From positions 59,016,001 through 59,080,000 of the forward strand of contig JAFFJZ010000001.1 in assembly GCA_018340375.1 (NCBI GenBank): a DNA stretch of 64,000 nt, given 5' to 3'. Positions 9,531-20,690 of this stretch are shown piece after piece (the stretch's first letter is position 1; the number at the start of each line of letters is the position of its first letter). The translations under genes and the position numbers were made by a program. Source of the DNA: Gonatopus flavifemur. Taxonomy: Eukaryota; Arthropoda; Insecta; Hymenoptera; Dryinidae. The notes beneath the pieces are model-generated. The model saw only the letters and a program-made list of their open reading frames with translations. It searched no databases and was not told where the DNA came from.

Positions 9531-10480
9531 TGTAGTTGATAATTTTTACATTAACATATATCATTTAATTTCACCAATACTGTATAGGTAAATCCTGTTG
9601 CCATTGACATTTGGTAATAATCCCCACGCTTGGCTGCCATGACTGACCCAAGTCATCGCATGTTGTCAATATCAGCGGAATCGTTCAATTCTTACATGAG
9701 ATTGATTCATTTATATCACTTTTACAGTTCTAACTCTGATACAATTGTGAAGCATAACTTTGAAGAAGAAAAAACATACACCTCGATAGATTATCAAAAT
9801 TAATTGCCGTGAAAGGTTCATTCGAATGACTTACGGATATTCATTCGCCATAATATATTTCCAACATTGTAATACTTACACCCTATTGTTGTGAGGGATT
9901 TTGATTTTCGTTGCACAGGTATTTCATCAGAAGATCGCGTTCACGTGCGTTCCGAGTAGAACATGAAACAAAAAGGGAAAGAATTTTCATTCTTTACATG
10001 CTTTACACATATTTAATTGAACTATTCATCACACTTAAATTGTATAAATGAGATTTAGTTAATGATAGAATTATATGAAAAAATTGTGCATAAAATATCA
10101 ATTGAATCAAATTCTTTGGAATATTTGTGTTATCTGAATGGTTGATATAAGTCGGGTGTTAAAACATAGAATGAATCTATTAATCTTATGTTGAATTTCA
10201 GATTCTATGATTTTAAACATCAATATTATTTGTAGGTGGAAAATATTATTAGCATGAAGCAATAACCGGATTTAGATCTTTGGGATTTCTTCATAAATTT
10301 ATCAATTTTTGATGGAATCGAATTGCGAAGTTGAAGTGTTTGATGTACAGTGGATGAGAACAAAAATAAATGAAGGAGAATTTGAGTTTTTCTTTTTTAT
10401 TTGTCAGAAGAGACCGGAGTTATTTGTCTACGGAGACTATGTGTCACAGTATCGATATTTCGGGAACTTATATACGTCTG

Positions 10481-10710
10481 CACGGAGAAAAAATGGTTTG
10501 CTATCATAGCGCCTACAAAGAAATTTGTTGTCCTCGCGAAAATATTCACTCCAGCAGCTAAGACGTCAGTTCTTTTAACAAATTTGTTTATATCAGCAAA
10601 AAAATGTAATTGTGTCAATCATTCTTCTTGCTCTTTCAACTAGTGTTTTTTTTTGTAGGCGCTATAGTAACAAACCTACTCGTTATGCCAGCAATACTTT
10701 TTTCTCCGTG
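10481..10710 (+). mobile_element. CACGG-ended TIR element, family shared with 53074-53574
   Basis: Starts CACGGAGAAAAAATGGTTTG and ends TTTTTTCTCCGTG. Inner arms meet at GCGCCTACAAA and its inverse near 10510 and 10655. The flanks are TG on the left and TA on the right, so the target duplication is not clean. The interior is homologous to the element at 53074-53574 on the opposite strand. Confidence 0.7.
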
Positions 10711-11338
10711 TATGGCTACCGTTCTAAGGGGATATTTGGATATCTATAAATGACACATTCACCAGCTTTCGCTGTCCTGCGATACTCTGATCATAAATCA
10801 TACGTGATCAGATGATTGGTGAAGATTTTATTGAATCATTTCAGCGTCTGAAAAGTTACTTCTACAACAATATTTCGATTGCAATCAGAGTGAGTCATCC
10901 ACAATTCTATCGTTCAATATGAACTTATCAGATGTGTGAATTATGAAATTTCAATTCCACTCGACCTATAATTTGCACCGTGCCAAGTTCTCAAAAACAT
11001 GATCGAGGTTATCTGCCTTACTTAAAAAAAAAAAAATAAATAAAGAAAGAGCTGCCGATGTGAAGAAGCGGAATGATAGAATGAAATGACTCAAAGAAAT
11101 AAGGAGTTTCACAAAACTAGTGGCACAAGAGGTTCAGAATCAATTTGGTACCATCAAAAGCCAAAAAAAAACGTAGAAATGTTGCCAGAAAATCAAAAGA
11201 AAACATTTACTGTTGTTATGAATCCAATGAATTAACATTTACATCGATATTTCATAATGCCAATCGATGGAATGTTTCAAATACTCTGCCAATTGGCACA
11301 TGGCTTCCTCGTCTGTGTTGGAAAAAAAATCGACAAAT

Positions 11339-11713
11339 AATGCGGATTGCTAGAAACTTTTTTGTCGCATCTTTCAACCGATTGGAATGAACTTATACGG
11401 GACCACTATCACCTCGATCCATTACTCAGTTGGAAATTTCATAACGATCAGATGATAGGAACGAAAAATATACGCATGATAGCAATTTTCACGAAATTTC
11501 AAATTCGTTTTGAAGCCTACTGCTTACCATTTTCTTCCCTCATCTCCGATTTGCTTGAAATTTCTACCATACAACTATCACCTCGTAAACTGAATATGCT
11601 CAGTTCTATGGCATTCGGATAATATGGACATAGGGAAGGCATACTTTCAAAAATAATGCAGATCGCAAACAAAAGTTTCCCAGAGTTTTTAACCGATTGG
11701 GATGAAACTTATA
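11339..11713. repeat. Diverged 60-bp direct repeat, unknown family
   Basis: Two segments of equal length, 11339-11398 and 11654-11713, share AACCGATTGG.ATGAA and ACTTATAC with roughly 70% identity by eye. The sequence after the first copy (GGACCACTATCACC) reappears in a third form near 12938 (GGGACCACTACTGACACC). These look like parts of an old dispersed repeat whose type I cannot name. Confidence 0.4.
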
Positions 11714-11897
11714 CAGGGTGCCCCATTTTGAATAGCCAGAGCTTATATCTCCCAAGGTCATGGGGCTGGAAGAAAAAACCTCGGAAAACAGTTGCAGGAT
11801 TCAGAGGGGGACATTTGATGATAACCTCGATTTCGACCTCAGATTCCATCTTCAAGGTCATTTTGAGGTCAACTTGTGTTTTTCAAATGGGACCCCC
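11714..11897. mobile_element. CAGGGTG-ended TIR element (184 bp)
   Basis: The left end CAGGGTGCCCCATTTTGAA pairs imperfectly with the right end, whose inverse reads TAGGGGGTCCCATTTGAAA. TA flanks both sides (11712-11713, 11898-11899), which suggests a Tc1/mariner-type MITE. The arms have diverged, so it is likely old. Confidence 0.5.
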
Positions 11898-12125
11898 TAT
11901 TTTTGACTACATCCTTGGAATGTACGTTGAAAACTAAGGAACATTTGTCTGAACTAGTTTCCTGAAGTTTGCGAAGATGACGCTCTAATCGATAAAGGAA
12001 GAAAGCAGATTCAAGAGACACTCTTGTTGCTTTCTGTGTGGAACAATACTTACCTTTCCAGTTCTTCCTCCTCAACAGGGCCATGTATGTATCGCAAATG
12101 AAGGTAACGTATTTGAGCCTTTAGT

Positions 12126-12268
12126 CCCTAACAGCACATCCGATTTCTACGTCGCATTTCCGTGGACTCCACGTCGATCAATGGTGGACGTGGATAGAAC
12201 GTGGATGGACGGAGATCCCACGTGAAGGTAACATGGAGGCAACGTAGAAATGTCCGGTGTTATACGGG
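12126..12268. mobile_element. Candidate CCC-ended TIR element (143 bp)
   Basis: CCCTAACAGCACATCCGATT at 12126 is matched, inverted, by a sequence ending GTGTTATACGGG at 12268, both joining a TTTCTACGT/ACGTAGAAA inner arm. The centre carries CGTGGA/TCCACG repeats. No clear target duplication. Confidence 0.45.
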
Positions 12269-12367
12269 TGAATTCACGAGATGATTGGATCAGGGAATTA
12301 TCACTCAATTACGGAACCCGACTATTCCCAAAACTCACAGACACATACCTCTCTAGTCGAAATAATC

Positions 12368-12383
12368 GGCCCTTTTCAGGGCT
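12368..12383 (+). promoter_or_regulatory. Orphan histone-type 3' stem-loop
   Basis: GGCCCTTTTCAGGGCT forms a six-pair stem with a TTTC loop and matches the metazoan histone mRNA 3' stem-loop pattern GGYYYTTTTCAGRRCC. The following ACA also fits. No histone coding sequence is visible upstream, so this is either a relic or a chance match. Confidence 0.3.
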
Positions 12384-12594
12384 ACAGTGATGTGCAAAGT
12401 CCGATCGCGCAACCTCCTCGTGGTGCACATTAGGTAACGCTAATGCCGACGGCAGTTCCCCGAAGATTGGGAACCAGGGCCGGATTGAGGCAGGTGAGGG
12501 CCCTGTTGGGGAGAAATAACTGAAGAGGTAAGTGTTGTTTCACACAGAAAGCGGTAAGAGTGTTTCTTGAATCTCCTTTCTTTCTTCATCGATT

Positions 12595-12923
12595 CACGGA
12601 GAGAAAAAATTTGCTGACGCAGCAAATCGAGGTATTATATATAGAATAGCAAAATTTTTTGCTGACCTAGCTAAAAATTTGCTATAACAGCAATCGTGTT
12701 AGCTACGACAGCAATTTTTTAGCTGTGGCAGCAAAAAATGTTTGCTCCACCAGCAAATTTTCAGTATTATGTATAGAATAGCAAACAAATTTTGCTGGAA
12801 TAGCAAACATTTTTTGCTGCCACAGCTAAAAATTCGCTGTCACAGCAAAAAATTTGCTGCTCTGGCAAAAGGAACCCAGCAAAAGTAGATTTCGCTGCCA
12901 CAGCGAATTCCTTTTTCTCCGTG
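12595..12923. mobile_element. CACGG-ended element built of TTTGCTG/CAGCAAA units
   Basis: The ends are CACGGAGAGAAAAAATTTGC and AATTCCTTTTTCTCCGTG. The interior is a run of alternating TTTGCTG and CAGCAAA words, with a repeated TATAGAATAGCAAA segment, so it can form many small hairpins. The same type of interior occurs at 19459-19758 and 40125-40760. The flanking dinucleotides do not match. Confidence 0.65.
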
Positions 12924-13036
12924 ATCAAGTTGAAACTCATATGGGACCACTACTGACACCGAATGTAACCGTGGTGAAAATTTCATGATGATCGAATAAC
13001 AGGAACGAAAGTTATCCTCGATCGAAATTCTAGGGC

Positions 13037-13103
13037 GGGGGGGGGGTTTACATCCACACACCCATCCATTCATCCATCCATCCATCCATCCAGACAGACA
13101 GAC
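13037..13103 (+). repeat. Poly-G run and CATC/CAGA microsatellite
   Basis: A run of ten G at 13037-13046 is followed by a CATC tetranucleotide repeat (13062-13091) that passes into CAGA repeats (to 13103). This sits just after the third form of the diverged repeat noted at 11339-11713. Confidence 0.85.
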
Positions 13104-13109
13104 ACGGAA

Positions 13110-14480
13110 CCAAAAATTTTCTCCGAGTTTCGAGGAACATTTTGGTGTAAGAGATTCTGAGTTTGGGGATAAAAAAATTTTCGGCCCCTCGAAACGATCA
13201 CAACGCTTTCCTCCAACGAGAAAGCAAAATATTATAATATAATTAATATAAACAATGTATTTTTCATGATGTGGACACATGAACCCATGGACACTTTTCT
13301 GCTTTGAAATTTGAAATCTTTTGAACATTGAAAGATTGGAAATCCAAACGACGCTTTTTTTTTAAATAAAAGGTTGCAATATTGCATCATGAAAATTGCA
13401 GATAAATATTCTCATTAGTCTTTAGGCAAATTTGGAGGAAGCTTGAATCGTAGACAGATAGTCCCGGTCTTCCCTATTCACACTGAAAAAAAACGAATAC
13501 TCCTCACTCAATTTGCTGTTTCATGGCTTGCAAATCATTCAACAAAACCTTTGGCTTCTTTAGGGTGAATATTTTTCGGGTAAATGCACCCGTTACAATA
13601 GAAAATATCTTGATATATATCAACTCAATTCAATCAGTTTATTAAGGATTAATGAATTTGCATGCATCACTTTTTATCTGCACCTATCATTGTAACAGTT
13701 TATTGAACGAATAAAAAACAATGAAGTCATTTTCAATTGAACACTGTGTATAGAAATTCATCTAAAACGTTGCTAAAAAGTCAAGCGAAAAACTGCGGGG
13801 TTACTTGGATATGGATCATCTGGCAATATCTACCTAATTATAGGAACGAATACTGCTGATTTTTTTTTTGCTTTTAAATCAAACATTACAAATTGTAGTC
13901 TGTATTTACACAGGTCATTCGAGAAAACTCTTCCTGATTTATTGAAGTTTTCAATGACTTCAGGTTTACGTCGGGTGTTTATCAAATTTTTTTTTCAATA
14001 ACTGCAATTGGTGAAAATATATTTCGCAATGAGCAGGCAGAGGAGAAAGTTGATGGTCAGAAGTGATTAATTATCAATAACACGAATAAACTTGAGTTAT
14101 CGAAATTAACTCGCACACAAAATTATGATGAGAATAGACTTCACCTTCTGAGAAATTTCGAAGTTTATTCAGAAAAATTAACGAGGAGATTATCCGAAAT
14201 CCAAGATAATGGAATGCTTTTTGCCATCGATGTGATATTTAGTTAAACCTTATTCGAATATTCTCGCGTGAAAGAGTGCTAAAAATCAAAGCACGGGCAT
14301 TAATACTTCCTATTACCGAAGGTAATATTATCCATCAAAAAATGTGTCCAAAACTACTCTGATGTATGAATGCGTCCATTCTTGATGTCACATTGTTTTT
14401 TTTTCATTTTACATAGTTAGTAACCAACTGTGATTTACTGTTTCCAAGACACTTCTTACCTTCGTTCCGAATTCTTAATT
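13110..14480. other. No gene recognised
   Basis: AT-rich sequence. One possible orphan element end, CACACTGAAAAAAAACGA near 13480, has no partner that I can find. The open frame across 12840-13328 runs through the microsatellite and is not credible as a gene. Confidence 0.4.
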
Positions 14481-14481
14481 G

Positions 14482-14858
14482 CACTCAGAAAAATTTTCAG
14501 TCATTTCACGTGATCAGTTTGATTCAAATATTTTTTTCAATTGCAATAACTAATTTTCCGGTTAGTCCAAGTAAAAAGATACAGTTGTCTTGATTTTGTT
14601 GATTTAACTGATGCACAGAGAAAAATCTGCTATAAAATTCACCGTATGTCCGATAAATATAGGGACAACATTAGATTGCTGTAATTTATACCACAATATC
14701 TATTAGAGTCATCGCAATTTATGTGACCACTGCAGCAAATTTTCATTCTAATCAGAGATTTTCGTTGATCGAACAGGAATTTTGGTATATTTTACAACAA
14801 TTTAATGCTGCCCTATAATTACAGCAATTTTCTCTCTGTGTGCGAATTTTTCTTAGTG
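14482..14858. mobile_element. Decayed CACTG-type element with a nested element
   Basis: The left end CACTCAGAAAAATTTTC and right end GAATTTTTCTTAGTG are inverted relatives. The interior is interrupted by the element at 14614-14840. The flanks are TG (left) and TA (right). Only about 18 bp of the right arm remains. Confidence 0.45.
14614..14840. mobile_element. CACAG-ended TIR element (227 bp), TG target repeat
   Basis: Begins CACAGAGAAAAATCTGC and ends AATTTTCTCTCTGTG. TG occurs on both sides (14612-14613, 14841-14842). The arms share GCTGTAATT and TATACC motifs. No coding sequence. Confidence 0.7.
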
Positions 14859-14999
14859 TAATCGAATATACAATTTTGTGATGTGCCGAATGATATACTA
14901 TTGTTACAAACTACTATCAACATTTTCTATCCCAGTTTGCGACTGAAAATGCTAATTCTGACTATCAAACTTCCCTCTGTGTGGACTTCCGAAGTTCCT

Positions 15000-17900
15000 A
15001 ATATATGCAATGGTATAATGAAAATATTTTTCATCTTCCAAAGATCAGTATGTACAAAAAAGATACAAATACTCACGGAGGTTGGATCCTAAGAGGCGAT
15101 CGGAGCAGCACATGAAACAAAAAGAAAGAAGACAAATTACTAAATGAGTCTGACAAGAGCATAAAACATTTGAGACATGGTCATTTGTGTTCTCTATTAT
15201 CACAACTTTTCTATCCACGGTTATACCTCTTTCGCTCCCAATTACATCCCGAGGTGAACGCACGTTTATATCCGCGCTGGAGAAATAGATGAAAATTATG
15301 CAGGCAAAGTAAAGTGGAACGTAATATCCGATGCGACGGAACAGTCGTTTACGTCCCACTCCACCTTACCTCACCATACATATCAGAGAACCCGTGTTAC
15401 GCGCCTATAATACAGCCCTGTTTCTAAGTATAAAGACGTTCGGCAGGCACTGTTCGACAATTTGTTATGCATGCCTCAGTGGACGAAAATTGCATTTAAT
15501 TTGCCCGAAGAGAGAAAGTGCTCTCAAGGGGTGTGAGAGGCAAAATAAAAGCACCCGTTGGAGTATCAGAGTAAATGTAGATGTTCCATTTAAAACTCCA
15601 TTTTCGCGTGTTTAGCATAATACATAATAGCGCGCGAACCGATGGCCGAATTATTCTTATACGCACATTTCACGTACAACACGTAGTAGTCGTTAAGTTG
15701 CCGCATCTCTCGACTTTGATAATTATATTTTTATATACATAAATTTGATGGCCGACGGATGAAAATGGGGGAGAAAAGAAAAAACAAGGAGAAATAAGTA
15801 CAAAGACTTCTCCTCGTTACTGGAATTTAAAAAATTTCGCATTTTGCATCTTCATATAAAATTTCAGTATTTTAAAATGACTCTTCATTTTAGATTGAAT
15901 TTTCTCCCCCTTTGGCAAGTATGTCGTGGAAGAATGAGAAAATGAAAGAGGTCGAAGGTTAGAGTTCCATATAAACTCATATATGAACGGTGGTGCTACC
16001 AGTCCCTCTTTCATCGAGTAGATATATGTATATCTTTCGGTAGGAGGATATTCTTTACGCGTAGGAAGGATGGGTAACGGAAAAGAGGAGAAAAAAGTGC
16101 GATTCACCAGAAGAGAATGACGAAGACGGACGGAAGAGGACAAGAAGAGAGGAAGAAGCGGTGAAAAGGTTCACCGCAAGATCGCCTCTGGTTCTCATCG
16201 GGGTTTCAACTTTTAATAATATAAAAGTGAGGGAGTCTCACGTTGAAACGTTATGATATCGTGGATAGGGGAATACGGGAGAAGAAAATAGGATGAGGTA
16301 AATTAAGAGCGATAGGGGAAGTTCTCTCTTCGCGTATTTTCTGAACCTCCGGGCAAACCGCAGCACAGGTACCGCCGCCACCGCGTAATTGCTGCAGAGT
16401 CCTGCACCGATCATTCTCGCTTACCGAGCGTTCGGTCGTTCGATTGATTATTATTATTTTTACGCAGCGCGACCCGTACCTGACCCGCACGATGATCGTC
16501 ACACCGCAGAGAGGAGCCTTTCAATTTCATCATTAGCGGCGAGATAGTTAACGGTACAGTGGTCGAAAATCATATTCCGTGGAATAACCGTTTAATAAGC
16601 GGTCAAGGGTCAAGCTATTCTCTTGATAATTGAATTGTATTCGAAAGAGTAAGGAAATTTTACAATAATATATATAATGATGGGGGTAATTTGTATATAT
16701 TATAACGAATTATCCGCACTGAAGTAAATTAATTCGCTGCTTCAAATATAATTGGTAACCGAACGAAATTTCTCAAATTTCCCCTCCCATAATTTGGGTA
16801 CAAAATTTTCAATCTCAATTTAAAAATATCCAAATTTTTTCCCATCGTCCCCTTTGTTTCGAAGTGGAGAAATGTAATTGAATATTTTCATAAATTTTGT
16901 ATTCTCATTTCGTGACGTTGTCGCAACAACGTTCATCATTCGAACCGTAAAAGTACCTAATGAAATTCAAAATGATGTCTTTTATGGGATTATAATATGA
17001 GAGGAATATCGGAGAAATTACATACAAGTTACAAAATTATACCGTGGAGCAATCACACTATCAATCGTAACTGCCTGATTCATGTTCAACAGGGATATCT
17101 ACGAGAAATCGAAAATCATACGGAGGCAAGAAAATTAACGAGTATGTTAAGTTTTTAGAGGCTACGGGGGCCAACCCACTGGCGAAATTCGCGTTAAACG
17201 AGTACAATAATTATAGTGTCTTCGAGCGTACAGTCGTGCGCGGCTGTAATTTTTCTGACCCTCGTTCAATGTCGAGAGGAACTGCATCGACGATTATGGT
17301 TGTAACGCAATTAGTTATTTCATCGGAAATGAATTCCCCAGAAACAAAAATTTTATAGAATTAAAATTGAAAAGCTCCTAATAACCGGAGCGAAAGGTGA
17401 AAATATCGGAACCAGGCCCGAATTAGCAGATATCAATCAAATATAGGAAAAAATTCGGGTATGGTGAAATTTGGCACGTTGGATCAAACAGCCTGTGGCC
17501 ACGTAGTGGATAGAGTGTAATTTTACTGGAAAAAGAAAAAAAACCTTTTATTCTCGTTCCTCGTGCGTACGTGCGATCGGTCGATGAACTCAATTTTATA
17601 TGGGAAACAAAATGTTCCTGCGCGTGATGAAATTTTCCCACTTCCTTTCTGGAAAATTCTAGATCTTTGCACAATTTTTTGTGGTTCAAGGGAAGAAAAA
17701 TGTACTTCATATATTGCAAGAAAAAATCACGTTTTCCTAGGGATAACATTAAATATTGCGTGATATGATATGCGTGCAAATAATTTTCTTCCCATAGGCA
17801 TATCCTGAGGTTTCAAGAACCATAATGATTTCAACGATAACGTTTCATTCCAAATCCAACAACTATGCCATCCTATGAGATAAGTATTCGCAATTAAGAA

Positions 17901-18200
17901 TGCAAAATGCGGAATTTGTTTAATTAGTGTTGAGAATGATTAATAGAAATGTGTTCATGTGTAAAATTCAATCGTTCTGTCATACAATGATTTAGCTTTT
18001 AAAATTTTGTCTCCCACTTTTTGCTTTTCCACCGATATTGCTTGGAGGAAAAAAACTGACTCCACGCGAGGGTTTCTCATGAGCGTTGGTTCATTCTTGA
18101 CAAACTAATTTTTGTATGGTTTGCCATTGATGGGATATGCTATTACAATGTTATTTGATCTTGATGAAGTTATCATTTCAGAATTGCGCTTCGTCTGGTA
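15000..18200. other. No gene recognised; unique-looking DNA
   Basis: Nothing identifiable. Short frames under 120 codons have no recognisable domain. A GC-richer patch at 16300-16500 and purine-rich runs near 15770-16150 are the only compositional features. Confidence 0.4.
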
Positions 18201-18451
18201 CACTGTAAAAAATTTCTATGGAAAACTTCACATAAATGTTCGGAAGTAATTAACGCACACATGCATTAGGAATTTTCCGTATGTTACCGGAAATTTAATG
18301 CAAAATGATAGTAAAAATCCCATAAAGTTTGGAATTTTCAGTTAAATTCATGGGAAATGTCATTTACATGTATCGGAAATTGATTCCCCATCCCATGACC
18401 GGAATTTTCCGAATGCTGCGTATGAGAAAATTCCGATTATTTTCTACAGTG
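18201..18451 (+). mobile_element. CACTG-ended TIR element (251 bp), family shared with 39687
   Basis: Starts CACTGTAAAAAATTTCTATG and ends TATTTTCTACAGTG, flanked by TA (18199-18200, 18452-18453). It contains GGAATTTTCC-type words. The element at 39687-40066 is the same family in reverse orientation, with an extra insertion. Confidence 0.8.
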
Positions 18452-18481
18452 TAATCTAGACTCGGTGCATCTTTGTGAGCC

Positions 18482-18516
18482 GGTGTGAAGAAAAATTCTC
18501 CACATTTTTTACAGTG
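18482..18516 (+). mobile_element. Terminal fragment of the 30583-type element
   Basis: GGTGTGAAGAAAAATTCTCC through TTTTTTACAGTG matches the right end of the element at 30583-30814. Only about 35 bp remains. Confidence 0.5.
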
Positions 18517-18540
18517 CCGAGTCCCAAGCTTTCCCATGTG

Positions 18541-18779
18541 CACGGAGAAAAAAGATCAAGGAATGATCACTAGAAGAGATAGTAAACTGGTGACAACTAC
18601 GAATTTCTGTACACAGTCGCTAACAGAGACGACTAATGGTTCCTATTTTGGTATTGTATTTTAGTATACCAAAATAGGAACCATTACTCGTCCCTGCTAG
18701 TGACTGTGTACAGAAATTCGTCGTTGTCGCCAGTTTACTATCTCTTCTAGTGATCATTCCATGATCTTCTTCCTCCGTG
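18541..18779. mobile_element. Near-perfect hairpin element with CACGG ends (239 bp)
   Basis: Begins CACGGAGAAAAAAGATCAAG and ends TTCTTCCTCCGTG. Arms of about 110 bp are almost perfectly complementary and meet around TTGTATTTTAG. TG flanks both sides (18539-18540, 18780-18781). The good arm match implies youth or arm-to-arm gene conversion. Confidence 0.85.
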
Positions 18780-18782
18780 TGT

Positions 18783-19282
18783 GTGCATGAACGTGGGCCC
18801 AGTCTGGACCCAAGATTGGCTGCACTGAGAGAAGAGCGATTTGGAGGTTCAGTAAATAGTATTATATTTGATCGATAAATCTGAATATTACTGAACTTTC
18901 AGCGATGTTTCACGAAATTTCAAGAAACATTATTGAAATTTTGCTCCACATTACTCAGTGTTCTACAATCGTTATTATATAATACAATATTCACGACCAA
19001 ATTCGCTGTGTGTCACTTAATTCCTCAACGTCTAGTAATTGAGTGTTACACAGCAAATTTGGTTATGAATATTGTATTCTATAATAACGATTGTAGAACA
19101 CTGAGTAATGTAAAGCAAAAGTTCAGTAATGTTTCTTGAAATTTCGTGAAACGTCGCTGAAAGTTCAGTAATATTCAGATTTATCGATCAAATATAATAC
19201 TATTTACTGAGCCTCCAAATTGCTCTTCTCTCAGTGTGGCCTGGGCCAAGAATGAACCAAAATTGGCCCCACATTCATGCAC
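18783..19282. mobile_element. GTGCATGAA-ended palindromic element, split by an insertion
   Basis: GTGCATGAACGTGGGCCCAG at 18783 is mirrored by TTGGCCCCACATTCATGCAC ending at 19282. Removing the element at 18823-19236 leaves about 85 bp rich in GGGCCCA/TGGGCC words. Similar GGGCC-rich sequence recurs at 42320-42900. Confidence 0.55.
18823..19236. mobile_element. Near-perfect hairpin element, CACTG ends, family A (414 bp)
   Basis: Starts CACTGAGAGAAGAGCGATTT and ends TTGCTCTTCTCTCAGTG. Arms of roughly 200 bp pair almost completely around a small loop near 19032. TG flanks both sides (18821-18822, 19237-19238). A second copy at 19440-20003 has lost part of its right arm. This copy supplies the empty-site reference (TTCAGTAA at about 18848) for the insertion seen there. 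Confidence 0.88.
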
Positions 19283-19329
19283 TAATGGCTTCCTTCCTTG
19301 ATCCTTCTTCAAAAGCCTTAGCAGCTATG

Positions 19330-19437
19330 ATTCTAGTCACCTTACAGTTAATGTCGAAGGCCTTTCTAGTGACTAGGCTTCACTGCAAGTGCCTTGAAAG
19401 GTGCTAGACAACCGCTATAATCTTTTTTACACTGAGA
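19330..19437. mobile_element. Fragment of a CTAG-rich repeat shared with 58985-59068
   Basis: CTTTCTAGTGACTAGGCTTC and GTGCTAGACAACCGCTATAAT match the reverse complement of 58985-59068. Related terminal sequence (AGAAATCACTCTAG) also bounds the element at 39800-39926. It is truncated just before the element at 19440. Confidence 0.5.
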
Positions 19438-19439
19438 GG

Positions 19440-20003
19440 AGAGGCACTTGGAAGTTCACACGCAGAGAAAAATTCTTGCTGAAAAAGCGATTTCGAAAAA
19501 TCTGCTTTGCTAAATTAGCAAAACGGTTGTTGTTACAGCAAAAATTCTGCTATTTTAGCAAGATATTTGCTAGTTCAGCAAAATTTCCTAGTTGTCTGTA
19601 TATCTACAATCTCGGATTGCTGAATGGCAAGCGCTTGTTAAAAGAGCAAGATTTTTGCTGTGACAGCAAATTATTTGCTAATTCAGCAACAAGTTTTGCC
19701 ACATCAGCAAAGCAAATCTTCGAGGTTTGCTGTTTCAGCAACTTTTTTTCTCTGAGTGCAGTAAACAGTACTATATTTGTTCGATAAATCTGAATATTAC
19801 TGAATTTTCAGCGATCTTTCATGAAACTTCAAGAAATATTACTGGAATTTTGCTCTTCGTTACTGAGTTTTCTGCAACCGCTATCATATAATACAATATT
19901 TATGCCCAACTTCGCGACATGTCATCCAATTCCTAAGCGTTTAGGATTCATCGAACAAATATAGTACTGTTTACTGAACTTCCAAATAACTCTTCTCTCA
20001 GTG
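19440..20003. mobile_element. Second family A hairpin element, deleted and carrying an insert
   Basis: The ends are CACTGAGAGGAGAGGCACTT and CTCTTCTCTCAGTG, flanked by TA (19438-19439, 20004-20005). The sequence matches 18823-19236, but about 140 bp of the inner right arm is missing. A 300-bp element (19459-19758) has landed near its left end. Confidence 0.85.
19459..19758. mobile_element. TTTGCTG/CAGCAAA element inserted at a CA dinucleotide
   Basis: Starts CACGCAGAGAAAAATTCTTG and ends TTTTTTTCTCTGAGTG. CA occurs on both sides (19457-19458, 19759-19760). The homologous, uninterrupted site in family A copy 1 reads TTCAGTAA with a single CA, so the 2-bp duplication is directly visible. The interior is a run of TTTGCTG, TTAGCAA and CAGCAAA words like 12595-12923. 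Confidence 0.88.
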
Positions 20004-20690
20004 TACTAGGGAGACTTTTGGAAAGATGTCTTTCTAATCACTTCAACATTCACGCAAGATCGTTATCATACCATTTTCTTTTCCGCACGGGTGGTTCCAC
20101 CAGAAATATCGACAATTTTAAATACAATCCGGATTGTCATGTGAGAATGACGAAAGTTCTAACCGCAGTGTCCTTAATTATCATCACATGGATTTTGAAT
20201 GCATTTTGTATTTTCAATGTTTCTTGTTTTTTTTAATTGAATTGAAAATCAGTATAAACATTCAGGAAGAATAAAAAATCAAACCCTGTCAAAATGAAGA
20301 ACAGAAGTTTCAGAACCAGTGATTAGAAATCATGAAGCTAAAACTGAGAGCCGTAAAGCTACACTGTAAAAAAAACTGGAAATTTACTGTGCAACTGGAC
20401 TGGAAATTCCCAGCGCTAGTATTGGAATATGGATATTCCAGTACATGTACAGAGATTTTGTTGATACGGTACTAGAAATTTACCAAGTTTAACTGAAAAT
20501 TCAGTCCTTGTAGGTACTGGAATTTTCAAGTTTGAGATCGTATACTGAAATTTCGCCATGATTTCGCGAAAATTTTACTGGCTCGTACTACAATTCTACA
20601 GTTCTTGTGCACCAGAAAAAAGTATCCCCCCAATAAGGACTTGGAACAAATCTCGAAATTAGACAAAAAACGTAATTGTTGGTACACTGG

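Noticed and set aside
12400..12530. Faint resemblance to an inverted U4 snRNA and an AGGTAAGT splice-donor-like site
   Set aside because: Only short stretches matched from memory, with no continuous alignment or promoter element. I would not call an snRNA or an exon on this.
12840..13328. 162-codon minus-strand open frame
   Set aside because: It runs through the G-run and CATC/CAGA microsatellite and part of a TIR element, so it is open by chance.
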